Counted from the stretch's first letter, positions 42,541 through 51,424 are shown. The stretch: DNA of 64,000 nt from Saccharomonospora cyanea NA-134 (GCF_000244975.1 NZ_CM001440.1:62001-126000), one strand, 5' to 3'. Notes: generated from the letters alone by a model not told the origin. Made by a program: numbers and translations.

Positions 42541-44133
42541 ATGTCGAACGAATCGGGCTCCGCATCCGACCAGCCGGGTCTCGTCGAACGTATCCGTCTC
42601 GGAGACGACGCTGCTTTCGGTGAGCTCTTCCAGGCGCACGAGACCGCCGTGCGCAGGTTGGCCCGTCGGCTGGTGTCCGACGCCTCCGATGCCGAGGACA
42701 TCACGGCGGAGACGTTCTTCCGCGTCTTCCAGGCCATCCGCAGGGGCAACGGTCCCCGGGACAACGTGCGCGCCTACCTGTTGACCGTGGCTCGCCGGGT
42801 GTCGTGGGAGTGGCAGGCGGCGCGCCGCGAGGTTCCCGTGACGGACGACGAGCTCGTGGCACGGGCGGGGGCGGGCTCCGACTCGCAGAGTCGCACCGCC
42901 GAGTCGACCCTGGTCGTCCGCGCGTTCACCAGTCTGCCCGAGCGATGGCGGACCGTGTTGTGGCACACGGAGGTGGAGGGTGAGCAGCCCGCCGTCGTCG
43001 CTCCGCACTTCGGCCTCAGCGCGAACGCCACCGCCGCGCTGGCCCGGCGCGCCAGGATCGGTCTGCGCGCCGCTTACCTGCAGGCCCACCTGGCCACCGA
43101 CCGTTCCTCGGCGGGCTGCCGTCGGGTGGTGTGCAAGCTCGGCGGCTACACGGCGGGCAGCGTGACGGGAGCCGAGGCACACAAGATCAGCGACCATCTG
43201 AGCACGTGTGCGTCGTGCCGGTCGACACACGACGAGTTGCTGCGGGTTTCGTCGTCGCTGCGGGCGCACGCGGGTGCGATCCTGGCCCTGGTGCCTCTCT
43301 CGGGGCTCGCCCTGGCCGGTTCCGGGGCGTACGCCGGTGCGGGTGTGGCCGTCGCCGCGAGCGGTTCGGCCACGGTGAGTGGTGTCGCGGCGGGCAGTGG
43401 GACGGGAGCCGGGGCGGCGATCACCACGGCCTTCGGCGGAAGCAAACTCGGGCTCACGTTCGCGTCCGCGGCGGCGGTCGTGGGGGTGTCGGGTGCCCCG
43501 ATGCTCGACGACATCGACAGCCGGCGCGCGCAGGCCTCCATGCCGGGCGGGGAGGTGGTGGTGGCACCGTCGAGCGCCACGGACGACGGACGATGGTCGC
43601 GCGGCGGCCTCGACGCGGCCGTCGGCCACCCCGTGAAAGGTCGCGACGGCACCGGCTCGACCACGTTGCCCGCCGAGTCCGCCGAGTCCGCGGCCGGTCC
43701 GCAGGGCCCCACAGACTTCACCCTGCCCGCCGAGACCGAGTTCGTGGCGGACTCCGGTTCCCCCGGCGCCTTGCCCGGTGGACCGGCCGCGGACGGCGCG
43801 GTGCCGGAGGGGGACGTTCCGTCGCGTGGCCCCGGTTTCTCCGACGAGACGCGGCAGGGCTCTGGTGGAGGACCCCGCGACGACGCGGGTGCCGGGGCGG
43901 GTGGGAGCTCGGCGACCGAGCCGACGCGGCGGCCGAAGGTGGACCCGCCCGCCCACGACAGCAGGCCGTCGGACACGACGGGAACGCCGCCGTGGGCGGG
44001 GCCGAAGGACCGCCCTGAAGGCGGCCCCCAGGACGACACCGGCCCGCGCCGGCCGGGACGAGAACGGACGGGTGCCGACCTCTCGGAACAAGTCCGCCCA
44101 CTCGGGGGCACCGCGGGCTTTCCGAGGCCGTGA
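42541..44133 (+). CDS. ECF-type sigma factor fused to zinc-finger, membrane and Pro/Gly-rich tail
   Basis: 530-aa protein. Residues ~20-90 are sigma region 2 (LFQAHETAVRRLARRLVSDA, DAEDITAETFFRVFQAI) and ~125-180 region 4 (LPERWRTVLWHTEVEGEQPA). A zinc-finger signature H219-x3-C223-x2-C226 follows, of the kind found in anti-sigma factors. Then come weakly hydrophobic Gly/Ala-rich segments (~245-310) that may span the membrane, and a ~200-residue disordered Pro/Gly/Asp tail. So sigma and anti-sigma-like modules share one chain. ECF groups with C-terminal extensions are known in actinobacteria. GGAGGGGG lies about 15 nt before the ATG. Confidence 0.85.
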   Translation: MSNESGSASDQPGLVERIRLGDDAAFGELFQAHETAVRRLARRLVSDASDAEDITAETFFRVFQAIRRGNGPRDNVRAYLLTVARRVSWEWQAARREVPVTDDELVARAGAGSDSQSRTAESTLVVRAFTSLPERWRTVLWHTEVEGEQPAVVAPHFGLSANATAALARRARIGLRAAYLQAHLATDRSSAGCRRVVCKLGGYTAGSVTGAEAHKISDHLSTCASCRSTHDELLRVSSSLRAHAGAILALVPLSGLALAGSGAYAGAGVAVAASGSATVSGVAAGSGTGAGAAITTAFGGSKLGLTFASAAAVVGVSGAPMLDDIDSRRAQASMPGGEVVVAPSSATDDGRWSRGGLDAAVGHPVKGRDGTGSTTLPAESAESAAGPQGPTDFTLPAETEFVADSGSPGALPGGPAADGAVPEGDVPSRGPGFSDETRQGSGGGPRDDAGAGAGGSSATEPTRRPKVDPPAHDSRPSDTTGTPPWAGPKDRPEGGPQDDTGPRRPGRERTGADLSEQVRPLGGTAGFPRP

Positions 44134-44189
44134 CGATCACGGTAACGTTGCGGTGACGATCTGCACGGACCGGGCTAGCGGAGGAAGCG

Positions 44190-44630
44190 ATGAACCGGCT
44201 TGTCCAGGGATCCGACGGCCGGGACTGGGTCATCCGTGCGCAGATGGAGTGGCGCAAACCCGCCACCGCCGACGACTTCGAGCACGACGTCGCCGCCAAC
44301 TACGCCCCCGGTGTCGCGATGATGGGTGTGGCGATCGCGCTGGGCGTCGTCCTGCTCGTGTGGATGCCCGAGGACGTCGTGGTGCCCGAGTGGGTGCCCC
44401 TCGCGTTGTTGCTGGTGTTGTTGTTCTTCCCGCTGCGGTGGGTGCTGCGCAGGCCGTGGACCGTGGTAGCCGAGACGGAGGGCGACGCCACGGGTGAGAA
44501 GCCGTCCGAGCGTTGGGTCGGCACGGTCATCGGCATCTTCAACGTCAGGGGCGAGGTCACGCGCATCGCCAAGTCCATCCACAAGCACGACCTGCCCGAC
44601 TTCGACGGGCCACTGCATCCGGTCGAGTAG
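44190..44630 (+). CDS. Small two-TM membrane protein, unknown function
   Basis: 146-aa protein with two hydrophobic helices in the middle (GVAMMGVAIALGVVLLVWMP and WVPLALLLVLLFFPLRWVLR) flanked by soluble segments. It starts with DGRDWVIRAQMEWRKPATAD, a conserved-looking motif whose family I do not recall. The ATG has GGAGGAA upstream. It ends 2 bp before the DNA glycosylase start, so the two are almost certainly co-translated. Confidence 0.8.
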   Translation: MNRLVQGSDGRDWVIRAQMEWRKPATADDFEHDVAANYAPGVAMMGVAIALGVVLLVWMPEDVVVPEWVPLALLLVLLFFPLRWVLRRPWTVVAETEGDATGEKPSERWVGTVIGIFNVRGEVTRIAKSIHKHDLPDFDGPLHPVE

Positions 44631-44632
44631 CC

Positions 44633-45517
44633 GTGCCCGAGTCGCCCGAGGTCGAAGCGCTGGCGTTCTTCCTCAGGGAGAACGCGGTGGGCCGCGCGGT
44701 GACGAGAATCGACGTGGCGTCGCCGACCGTCCTCAAGACCGTGAGCCCGGCCTGGACGGAGCTGCACGGTGCGACGGTGACGGGCGCCGGTCGACACGGC
44801 AAGTACCTCGACGTCGACTGCGACGGCCTCCACCTCGTCGTCCACCTGGCCAGGGCCGGGTGGCTGCGTTGGTCCGACGCGTTGTCGCAGGCCCCACCCC
44901 GGCCGGGACGCGGCCCCGTCGCTCTGCGGGTGCGACTGTCAGGCGAGGCCGACCGTGGCGGTGAGCCGGGCACGGCGCCGGGTTTCGATCTGACGGAGGC
45001 CGGGACGAAGAAGGGCCTCGCGGTGTGGCTCGTCCGGGCTCCCGGCGAGGTGCCGGGCATCGCGAGACTCGGTCCCGACGCCATGGACGTCGATCGTGAC
45101 GGCTGGGAACGCCTCCTGCACGGCAGCAGCGTGAGGTTGAAGACGGCGCTGGTGGACCAGTCGCTCGTCGCGGGGATCGGCAACGCGTACTCCGACGAGA
45201 TCCTGCACGCCGCGCGCCTGTCCCCGTACGTGACGGCGGGGAAGCTGTCCGACGAGGCGCTGGACCGGCTCTCCGACGCCGTGCGCGACGTCCTCACGAG
45301 CGCGGTGGACCGGTCGGTGGGGCGGAAGGCCGCGCGGCTGAAGGGTGAGAAACGTTCGGGACTGCGGGTGCACGGGCGCACCGGACTGCCGTGCCCGGTG
45401 TGCGGTGACACGGTGCGTGAGGTGTCGTTCGCCGACCGCGCGTTCCAGTACTGTCCGACGTGTCAGACCGGTGGGAAGCCACTCGCCGACCGCCGGTTGT
45501 CCCGTTTGCTGAAGTAA
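44633..45517 (+). CDS. Fpg/Nei family DNA glycosylase
   Basis: 294-aa bifunctional base-excision repair enzyme. After removal of the initiator the chain begins Pro-Glu (PESPEVEALAFFLRENAVGR): the catalytic Pro and Glu of the Fpg/Nei family. The H2TH segment VDQSLVAGIGNAYSDEILHA and the C-terminal C4 zinc finger (CPVC ... YCPTCQTGG) are intact. Which lesions it prefers (8-oxoG or oxidised pyrimidines) cannot be read directly; the sequence is closer to the actinobacterial Nei/Fpg2 group than to canonical MutM. The GTG at 44633 follows the membrane gene by 2 bp. Confidence 0.92.
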   Translation: MPESPEVEALAFFLRENAVGRAVTRIDVASPTVLKTVSPAWTELHGATVTGAGRHGKYLDVDCDGLHLVVHLARAGWLRWSDALSQAPPRPGRGPVALRVRLSGEADRGGEPGTAPGFDLTEAGTKKGLAVWLVRAPGEVPGIARLGPDAMDVDRDGWERLLHGSSVRLKTALVDQSLVAGIGNAYSDEILHAARLSPYVTAGKLSDEALDRLSDAVRDVLTSAVDRSVGRKAARLKGEKRSGLRVHGRTGLPCPVCGDTVREVSFADRAFQYCPTCQTGGKPLADRRLSRLLK

Positions 45518-45627
45518 CTGTTTCGCGTATGAAAGTGACCCGCTGTGTTCGCCGAGAGCAAAAGGTAGCTGATCGAGTACGGAAGGTACGCGGTCAGATC
45601 TTGCACGTCACCGTGTGAAAGCAGAGC

Positions 45628-46908
45628 ATGGACGTTGTGTCAAGTGTATTGACCACGCAGACCGTCGTGGCCTTCGGGCTGGGGGCCTGCCTCGTCGGGC
45701 TGGTCACCGTCCTCGTCGTCGTCATCAGACGCCGCAATGCGGGCGGAGCCGTCGACGAGACCGTCCTCGACGCCGTTCGGTTCATGTCGGACTCGCAACT
45801 CGAACTGCGGCGGGGCCTGGACCAGGATGCCGCGGACAAGATCACGTCTCGGTTGCTGAGGCTGCTGAGGTGCGTCGCGATCGGGATCACCGACCGCGAC
45901 GGCTCGTTGCTGTCGTGGGACGGTGAGGCCAACGACCACTACTTCGACCTCGTCGACCCCATCGGCGCGGCGATCCGCAAGAAGCGGCACGAGATCATCT
46001 CCCACAACAGGGTGCCGTGCAACCACAAGAGCACGTGCCGGATGCGCACCGCCGTGATCGTGCCGCTCCTCATCGAGGACACAGTCGAGGCCGTCCTCAT
46101 CGTGGTGGGTCGCACGCGGGGCAGGCACATCGCGAAGATGGCGGACGTCGCCTCCAAGATCGTCCTGAATCCCCTGGAGGCCGCACGCCTGGAGAAGGCC
46201 CGTCACGAACTCCAGCGGGCGGAGATCAAGGCGCTGCGGGCGCAGATCTCCCCGCACTTCGTCTACAACGCGCTCAACACCATCTCGTCGCTGATCCGGA
46301 CCGATCCGGAGGAGGCGCGTGAGCTGTTGCAGGACTTCGCCGACTTCACGCGGTACTGCTTCCGGGTCGAGGGCACCTACACCACCCTCTCCGACGAGCT
46401 GCGCAACATCGACCGCTACCTGACCATCGAGGGCGCACGCTACGGCAGCAGACTCAACGTCCGGCTCAAGATCGCCCCCGAGGTCCAGTCGGTGGTGGTG
46501 CCGTTCCTGCTGATCCAGCCGTTGGTGGAGAACGCCGTGAAGCACGGCATCTCGAAGAAGCCGAGCGGCGGCACGGTCACCGTGGTGGCCCAGGACGTCG
46601 GCACGGAGGCCGAGATCAGTGTCGAGGACGACGGCGTGGGCATGGACCCCGCGCGGTTGGAGGACATGCGCAACTCCCGCGGCAGCGCGCACATCGGTCT
46701 CGCAGGCATCAACCACCGGATGAAGCAGGTGTACCACGACCGGTACTCGCTCATGGTGGAGACGGCCGTGGGCGCGGGCATGAAGGTCACCATGCGGGTG
46801 CCGAAGTTCGTCAGGGCGGTGCGCCCCGACATGCCGGGGTACGGTGAACTCGCTCCCGCCCGCCGAGAGCTCTCCCCGTCGAGGCCCGGCGCCGCGCTCG
46901 GCTCGTGA
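45628..46908 (+). CDS. LytS/YpdA-type sensor histidine kinase
   Basis: 426-aa kinase. One N-terminal TM helix (VVAFGLGACLVGLVTVLVVV) is followed by a GAF-like sensor region (~60-190) and the His_kinase domain with phospho-His box ISPHFVYNALNTISSLIRT. The N box is LVENAVKHGIS and the G box VEDDGVGM. The sensor region includes HNRVPCNHKSTCRMR, a Cys/His cluster that may bind metal or a redox cofactor. The cognate LytTR regulator is at 47880, with an S49 peptidase gene between. Likely controls the acetate-type symporter downstream, by analogy with BtsSR/YpdAB systems. Confidence 0.92.
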   Translation: MDVVSSVLTTQTVVAFGLGACLVGLVTVLVVVIRRRNAGGAVDETVLDAVRFMSDSQLELRRGLDQDAADKITSRLLRLLRCVAIGITDRDGSLLSWDGEANDHYFDLVDPIGAAIRKKRHEIISHNRVPCNHKSTCRMRTAVIVPLLIEDTVEAVLIVVGRTRGRHIAKMADVASKIVLNPLEAARLEKARHELQRAEIKALRAQISPHFVYNALNTISSLIRTDPEEARELLQDFADFTRYCFRVEGTYTTLSDELRNIDRYLTIEGARYGSRLNVRLKIAPEVQSVVVPFLLIQPLVENAVKHGISKKPSGGTVTVVAQDVGTEAEISVEDDGVGMDPARLEDMRNSRGSAHIGLAGINHRMKQVYHDRYSLMVETAVGAGMKVTMRVPKFVRAVRPDMPGYGELAPARRELSPSRPGAALGS

Positions 46909-46940
46909 TCGACTACCTGCCACGGCCCGCCCCACGTCAG

Positions 46941-46946
46941 TACGCT
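46941..46946 (+). promoter_or_regulatory. -10 element TACGCT for leaderless S49 peptidase transcript
   Basis: TACGCT ends exactly 7 nt before the ATG at 46954. No Shine-Dalgarno is seen. Confidence 0.6.
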
Positions 46947-46953
46947 GGTCGTC

Positions 46954-47796
46954 ATGAGCCGCAAGGACACTCTGGTCTCCCGCATTCCCAAGCTCGGTGA
47001 GCGTGTCGAGCGCAAGGACGTCGTCTCCGTCATCAAGCTTCACGGCGTGATCACGCCGCAGGCCTCGCCGCTGGCCGCGCGTGGCGTCATCAACCTCGCC
47101 GCGATGGAGTCGGCGTTGAAGCGCGCGTTCGCCCCCGAGCGGCTGAAGGCCGTCGCGCTGCAGATCAACTCGCCCGGTGGTGCGCCGACGCAGTCGGGCC
47201 TCGTGGCCGAGCGCATCCGGAAGCTGGCCGACTCCAAGGGCGTGCCGGTGATCGCGTTCGCCGAGGACGTGGCGGCCTCCGGTGGTTACTGGCTGGCGTG
47301 CGCGGCCGACGAGATCTACGCCCACCGGACGTCGATGGTGGGCTCCATCGGCGTGATCTCGGGTTCGTTCGGCTTCGCCGGGCTGCTCGAACGCTTCGGC
47401 ATCGAGCGCAGGCTCTACACGGCAGGGGAGAACAAGTCGCGGCTCGACCCGTTCAGCCCGGAGAAACCCGAGGACGTGGAGTGGCTGCGCAAGCTGCACA
47501 CGCAGTTGCACGACATGTTCGTGGAGTGGGTGAAACAGCGGCGCGGCGACCGGCTCAGCGACTCGGAGGACCTGTTCTCCGGCGACATCTGGCTCGGTTC
47601 CAAGGCGCTGGAGCTCGGCTTGGTCGACGGCCTCGGCAACCTTCGTGAGGTGCTGGAGGAGCGTTACCCCGACGCCGAGATCGCGGTGGCCGAGCCGAAG
47701 AAGCCGCTGCTCGCCAGGCTGGGAGTGGCCTCCCCCGCCGCCGCTGTGCTGGACGCGGTGCAACACCGAGCGATATGGTCTCGCTTCGGTCTGTGA
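46954..47796 (+). CDS. S49 family peptidase (SppA-like)
   Basis: 280-aa serine protease of the SppA/S49 family with a Ser–Lys dyad. Nucleophile Ser lies in EDVAASGGYWLACAADEI; LQINSPGGAPTQSG forms the oxyanion region; the general-base Lys is probably in GENKSRLDPF. There is no signal peptide or TM, so it is a short cytoplasmic form, unlike membrane SppA. It is placed between the kinase and response-regulator genes but has its own leaderless promoter. Substrates are unknown; signal-peptide or membrane-protein fragments are likely. Confidence 0.9.
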   Translation: MSRKDTLVSRIPKLGERVERKDVVSVIKLHGVITPQASPLAARGVINLAAMESALKRAFAPERLKAVALQINSPGGAPTQSGLVAERIRKLADSKGVPVIAFAEDVAASGGYWLACAADEIYAHRTSMVGSIGVISGSFGFAGLLERFGIERRLYTAGENKSRLDPFSPEKPEDVEWLRKLHTQLHDMFVEWVKQRRGDRLSDSEDLFSGDIWLGSKALELGLVDGLGNLREVLEERYPDAEIAVAEPKKPLLARLGVASPAAAVLDAVQHRAIWSRFGL

Positions 47797-47879
47797 TCGA
47801 TGCTCTCTACTCTGGGGTGAACGGGCGGCGTTCGATTCGCCCGGCAGCGTAGTGGACATCGACCCTTGCAAGCGGCAGG

Positions 47880-48707
47880 ATGCGTTTCACTGTGAGTGCT
47901 CCCCACGACACACCGAAGCTGCTCGTCTTGGCCGTTGACGACGAGCCGCACGGCCTTGCTCAGCTGAAGCACTGTCTCGAGGCGAACGTGCACGTCGGCC
48001 GGGTGCTTCCCGCCGTCGACGCGTCCGAGGCGCTACGGCTCCTCGGTTCGGACGACGATCTCATCCGGGCGCGCAAGCAACGCGGGTTGCCGCCGGTGGA
48101 CGCGGTGTTCGCCGACATCAACATGCCCGGGCTCTCCGGCATGGAGATGTCGCGCGTGTTCGCTTCGCTGAACCCGGCTCCCGTGCTGGTGTTCGTCACC
48201 GGGCACGCCGAGGAGGCGGTGGAGGCGTTCGACCTCGGTGCGGTCGACTACGTGCTCAAGCCGGCCCGGCAGGAGCGTATCGACAAGGCGGTGGCGAGGG
48301 TCGTCGAGAAGATCGAGGCCGCCTCGGGGCACCGCAGACCGTCGGAGCCCGACCGTGGCCGGGACGACGAGGTGATCCCGGTCGAGCTCGCGGGTACGAC
48401 GAAGCTCATCCCGCGCTCGTCGGTGCGATGGGTGGAGGCGCAGGGCGACTACGCCAGGCTGTTCACCACCGAGGGCAGTCATCTGGTGCGGATTCCACTG
48501 GCCCAGTTGGAGGACCGCTGGGCCAAGGCCGGGTTCGTGCGCATCCACCGGTCGTTCCTCGTGTCGCTGCCGCTCATCACGGAACTGCGCATGGGACAGG
48601 GCGGCTACCAGGTCGTGATCGGTAACGAGGAGAAGATCCTGCCGGTCAGCCGAAGGCACACGCGGGCGCTCAAGGACAAACTGGTCGGATCGTCCCGGTT
48701 GGGATAG
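47880..48707 (+). CDS. LytTR-family response regulator
   Basis: 275-aa regulator. The receiver domain has acidic pocket LAVDDEPHGL, phospho-acceptor Asp in VFADINMPGLSGMEM, the Thr in FVTGHAEEAV and Lys in YVLKPAR. A ~30-residue linker leads to a LytTR DNA-binding domain (RWVEAQGDYARLFTTEGSHL, FVRIHRSFLVSLPLITEL, LPVSRRHTRALKD). Partner of the kinase at 45628. The ATG at 47880 or the GTG at 47892 could be the start. Probable target: the following symporter genes. No LytTR-type direct repeat was identified by eye. Confidence 0.92.
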   Translation: MRFTVSAPHDTPKLLVLAVDDEPHGLAQLKHCLEANVHVGRVLPAVDASEALRLLGSDDDLIRARKQRGLPPVDAVFADINMPGLSGMEMSRVFASLNPAPVLVFVTGHAEEAVEAFDLGAVDYVLKPARQERIDKAVARVVEKIEAASGHRRPSEPDRGRDDEVIPVELAGTTKLIPRSSVRWVEAQGDYARLFTTEGSHLVRIPLAQLEDRWAKAGFVRIHRSFLVSLPLITELRMGQGGYQVVIGNEEKILPVSRRHTRALKDKLVGSSRLG

Positions 48708-48713
48708 CCGGAC

Positions 48714-49214
48714 ATGGCGGACGACGACATCTACCGCAGAGTCCACGGCATCCGGGAGCCGGACCCGACGTTGGGCAAGAAGCCACGGCCGTCGGAAGTG
48801 GTGCGGCCCGCCGTGTCGTTGTCGTCGGGTTCGCAGGCCGCCGAGGGAAACGTCAAGCCTCGCAGGCAGCGTGTCGTGCTCGCCGAGCCGCGGCGGATGT
48901 CGAGTTCGTCGATGCGGGCGCGTGTCGAGCTGGCCGAGCAGACGAGCTGGGGAAAGCTGCTGGTCAGGGACCTCGTCCGGGTGCAGATGCGGGCCGGGCT
49001 GCTGCTGTTCGGCCTCGTCGTGGTGCTGCTGGGCGTGCTGCCGGTGCTGTTCCACCACGTGCCGGAACTGGTGTCGTGGCGGGTGATCGGGATACCCGTA
49101 CCGTGGATCTTGCTGGGCATCCTGCCCTTCCCGCTGCTTTTGGGCGTCGGCCTGTGGTACAACCGGCTGGCGGAGCGACACGAACGGGACTTCGTCGCGA
49201 TGATCGAAAACTGA
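48714..49214 (+). CDS. Small membrane protein partnering the symporter (DUF485-like role)
   Basis: 166-aa protein. The N-terminal ~85 residues are hydrophilic and basic; the C-terminal half has two TM helices (AGLLLFGLVVVLLGVLPVLF and VPWILLGILPFPLLLGVGLW), ending in YNRLAERHERDFVAMIEN. Small two-TM proteins of the DUF485 type often precede ActP-like acetate symporters; this one is longer and only analogous. It starts 6 bp after the response regulator gene and 33 bp before the symporter, so all are one operon. Confidence 0.82.
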   Translation: MADDDIYRRVHGIREPDPTLGKKPRPSEVVRPAVSLSSGSQAAEGNVKPRRQRVVLAEPRRMSSSSMRARVELAEQTSWGKLLVRDLVRVQMRAGLLLFGLVVVLLGVLPVLFHHVPELVSWRVIGIPVPWILLGILPFPLLLGVGLWYNRLAERHERDFVAMIEN

Positions 49215-49247
49215 TGCCGTCGGCACGAGGTAGCGAGGGAACAGTCC

Positions 49248-51005
49248 GTGCAGCTGAACCCGTGGGCCCTCGCCAGCGTGGCGCTGGTCATGGCCGCGAC
49301 CTCCTACCTCGGGCGCCGCGCGGCACAGTCCGCCAGGGAGACCGACGATTTCCTGGTGGCGCGGCGCATGGTGCGGTCGCGGCGGAACGCGTCGGCGATC
49401 TCCGGTGAGTACCTCTGTGCCGCGTCCTTCCTCGGTGTCGCGGGCCTGGTCCTGAAGGACGGCGCCGACGCGCTGTGGTTTCCCATCGGCTTCACCGTCG
49501 GTTTCCTCGCGCTCGGCATCTTCGTGGCGGCGCCGCTGCGCCGGTCCGGCGCGTACACGATCCCGGACTTCGTGGAGGCGCGGCTCGGTTCCGCGGGGCT
49601 GCGCAGGCTGTCGACGTGTTTCGTGGCGTTGTTGGGGCTGGTCTACCTCGTGCCGCAGTTGCAGGGCGTCGGGCTGACCCTGGCCGCGATCATGCCCGAG
49701 TCCTGGGTGCCGTGGGGCTCGGTGCTCGCGGTCGTGCTGGTCGCGGGCAACGTCGTGTGGGGTGGGCTGCGTTCGGCCACGCTGGTGCAGGCGTTCCAGC
49801 ACTGGGTCAAGCTGTTCGCGCTGGCCATCCCGGTGTTCGTGCTGTGTGCCGTGTTCCTGGGCAGCGGAGGTACGGGCGCGGCGGGTGGGCTCGGCCAGGA
49901 GGCGCCGCCGGAGTTCACCGAGGAGACCACGGTGACGGTGGGCTCCGACGCTGTGCTGCGCGTCGAGGAAGCCACGATGGTGCACGAACTCGACGAGGAG
50001 CCGCCGGGGCCGAGGATGTGGGTTCCGGGCATCGACTACCCGGTGCGGGAGGGGGACCGGCTGCTGTTCCCGGCCGCGTCGGCGGTGCCCATGGTGGACG
50101 ACGCCGAGTCGGACAACGCGGGCTGGCTCCGGCCCGCCGAGGACACCGACGAGGTCTGGTGGACGTACTCGGTGCTCGTGGCGACGTTTTTCGGCACGAT
50201 GGGACTGCCGCACGTGCTGGGCCGCTTCTACACGAACCCCGACGGCAGAGCCGCGCGTCGCACCACGGTGCAGGTGCTGCTGCTGCTCGGACTGTTCTAC
50301 CTCTTCCCGGTGCTGATGGGCGCGCTGTCCCGGCTGTACGTGCCGGAGTTGCTCGTGACGGGGGAGTCCGACGCCGCCGTGCTGCGGGTGCCCACCGCCA
50401 TGCTGCCGGATGTCGTGGGGCAGCTCGTGGTCGCGGTGCTCGCGGCGGGTGCGTTCGCCGCGTTCGTGTCGACGTCGTCGGGGTTGCTGGTCAGCGTGGC
50501 CGGAATGGTCGCCACGGACCTGATGTGGAACAAACGCAGGGACTTCGTCACCGCGGTGGCGTTGGCGTCGGGTGCGGCCGCCGCGGGCGCGGCGGTGTTG
50601 CCGCTCGACGACCTCGTGCACACGGTCGGCCTCGCGTTCGCGCTCGCGGCGTCGACGTTCTGCCCGCTTCTCCTGCTCGGTATCTGGTGGCGGAGGTTGA
50701 CGTGGGTCGGCGCGATGCTGGGAATGCTGGTCGGTGGGGCGGGGGTGCTCACCGCCATCGCCTTCCACGTCGCGAACCGGTTGAGCGGACAGAGCGTGCC
50801 GTGGTTCGTCACGCAGCCGGCGCTGCTGACGGTGCCCGCCGCCTTGCTCACCACGGTGGTCGTGAGCCTGGCGACCGCGCGCCGCGTGCCCGAGGATGTC
50901 GATGTGGTGATGCTCCAACTGCACGCGCCCGACCGGCTGGGGTTCATGCGCGACCCGAGTGGTGTGGGCAAGCCGGGCGCGAGTGGCCGCGCTCGCAGGT
51001 CGTGA
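49248..51005 (+). CDS. Sodium:solute symporter, cation-acetate (ActP/MctC) type
   Basis: 585-aa SSS-family carrier with about 13 membrane helices. Family segments: DDFLVARRMVRSRRNASAIS, GEYLCAASFLGVAGL, YTIPDFVEARLGSAGLRRLS, FGTMGLPHVLGRFYTNPDGR and AFAAFVSTSSGLLVSVAGM. A ~100-residue hydrophilic insertion (about 205-300) between helices is unusual and also occurs in actinobacterial MctC-like monocarboxylate carriers. Probable substrates are acetate, propionate or pyruvate. The GTG start has GAGGGAA upstream. Its neighbours form a two-component system likely to control its expression. Confidence 0.91.
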   Translation: MQLNPWALASVALVMAATSYLGRRAAQSARETDDFLVARRMVRSRRNASAISGEYLCAASFLGVAGLVLKDGADALWFPIGFTVGFLALGIFVAAPLRRSGAYTIPDFVEARLGSAGLRRLSTCFVALLGLVYLVPQLQGVGLTLAAIMPESWVPWGSVLAVVLVAGNVVWGGLRSATLVQAFQHWVKLFALAIPVFVLCAVFLGSGGTGAAGGLGQEAPPEFTEETTVTVGSDAVLRVEEATMVHELDEEPPGPRMWVPGIDYPVREGDRLLFPAASAVPMVDDAESDNAGWLRPAEDTDEVWWTYSVLVATFFGTMGLPHVLGRFYTNPDGRAARRTTVQVLLLLGLFYLFPVLMGALSRLYVPELLVTGESDAAVLRVPTAMLPDVVGQLVVAVLAAGAFAAFVSTSSGLLVSVAGMVATDLMWNKRRDFVTAVALASGAAAAGAAVLPLDDLVHTVGLAFALAASTFCPLLLLGIWWRRLTWVGAMLGMLVGGAGVLTAIAFHVANRLSGQSVPWFVTQPALLTVPAALLTTVVVSLATARRVPEDVDVVMLQLHAPDRLGFMRDPSGVGKPGASGRARRS

Positions 51006-51048
51006 AGGTTCACGGGCATCGCACGACGGCGCATGCGACGATGGGCCC

Positions 51049-51405
51049 GTGAACCACTCCGGCGATGTACCTACGGTCTCGGTCGAGGAGCTTTCCTCCG
51101 AAGAGGACCACGTGCTGCTCGACGTGCGGGAACCCGACGAGTGGGCGGCGGGCCACGCCCCCTCCGCCGTTCACATCCCGTTGGGCGACCTGCCCTCGCG
51201 CGCGGGTGAGCTGAGCGAGCTCGCCGGCGACCGTCCCGTCCACGTCATCTGCCGCACCGGTGGCCGGTCGGCACGGGCGGCGGCCTGGTTGAACGCCGCG
51301 GGTGTCGTCGACGCCGTGAACGTCGCGGGCGGCATGAAGACGTGGGAGGTCATGGGGCGGCCGCTGGTCTCCGACCACGCCGACACGCCTCCCGAGGTGT
51401 TGTGA
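51049..51405 (+). CDS. Single-domain rhodanese-like protein
   Basis: 118-aa sulfurtransferase-type protein. The rhodanese loop VICRTGGRSARAAAWL carries the active Cys; upstream segments are VLLDVREPDEWAAGHAPSAV and HIPLGDLP. C-terminal NVAGGMKTWEVMGRPL is typical. It probably moves sulfane sulfur or detoxifies thiosulfate or cyanide; the acceptor is unknown. The GTG at 51049 gives the compact domain; no Shine-Dalgarno or -10 at the leaderless spacing was found, so the start is moderately sure. Confidence 0.9.
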   Translation: MNHSGDVPTVSVEELSSEEDHVLLDVREPDEWAAGHAPSAVHIPLGDLPSRAGELSELAGDRPVHVICRTGGRSARAAAWLNAAGVVDAVNVAGGMKTWEVMGRPLVSDHADTPPEVL

Positions 51406-51424
51406 GGGGCGCGAGGGCGGTCGC

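Noticed and set aside
47822-47843. 6-bp hairpin after the S49 peptidase gene
   Set aside because: The stem is short and there is no T-run, so it is too weak to call a terminator.
48033-50924. 963-codon minus-strand open frame across the response regulator and symporter
   Set aside because: Arg/His/Gln-rich composition and no motifs; the plus-strand LytTR, membrane and SSS genes explain the region.
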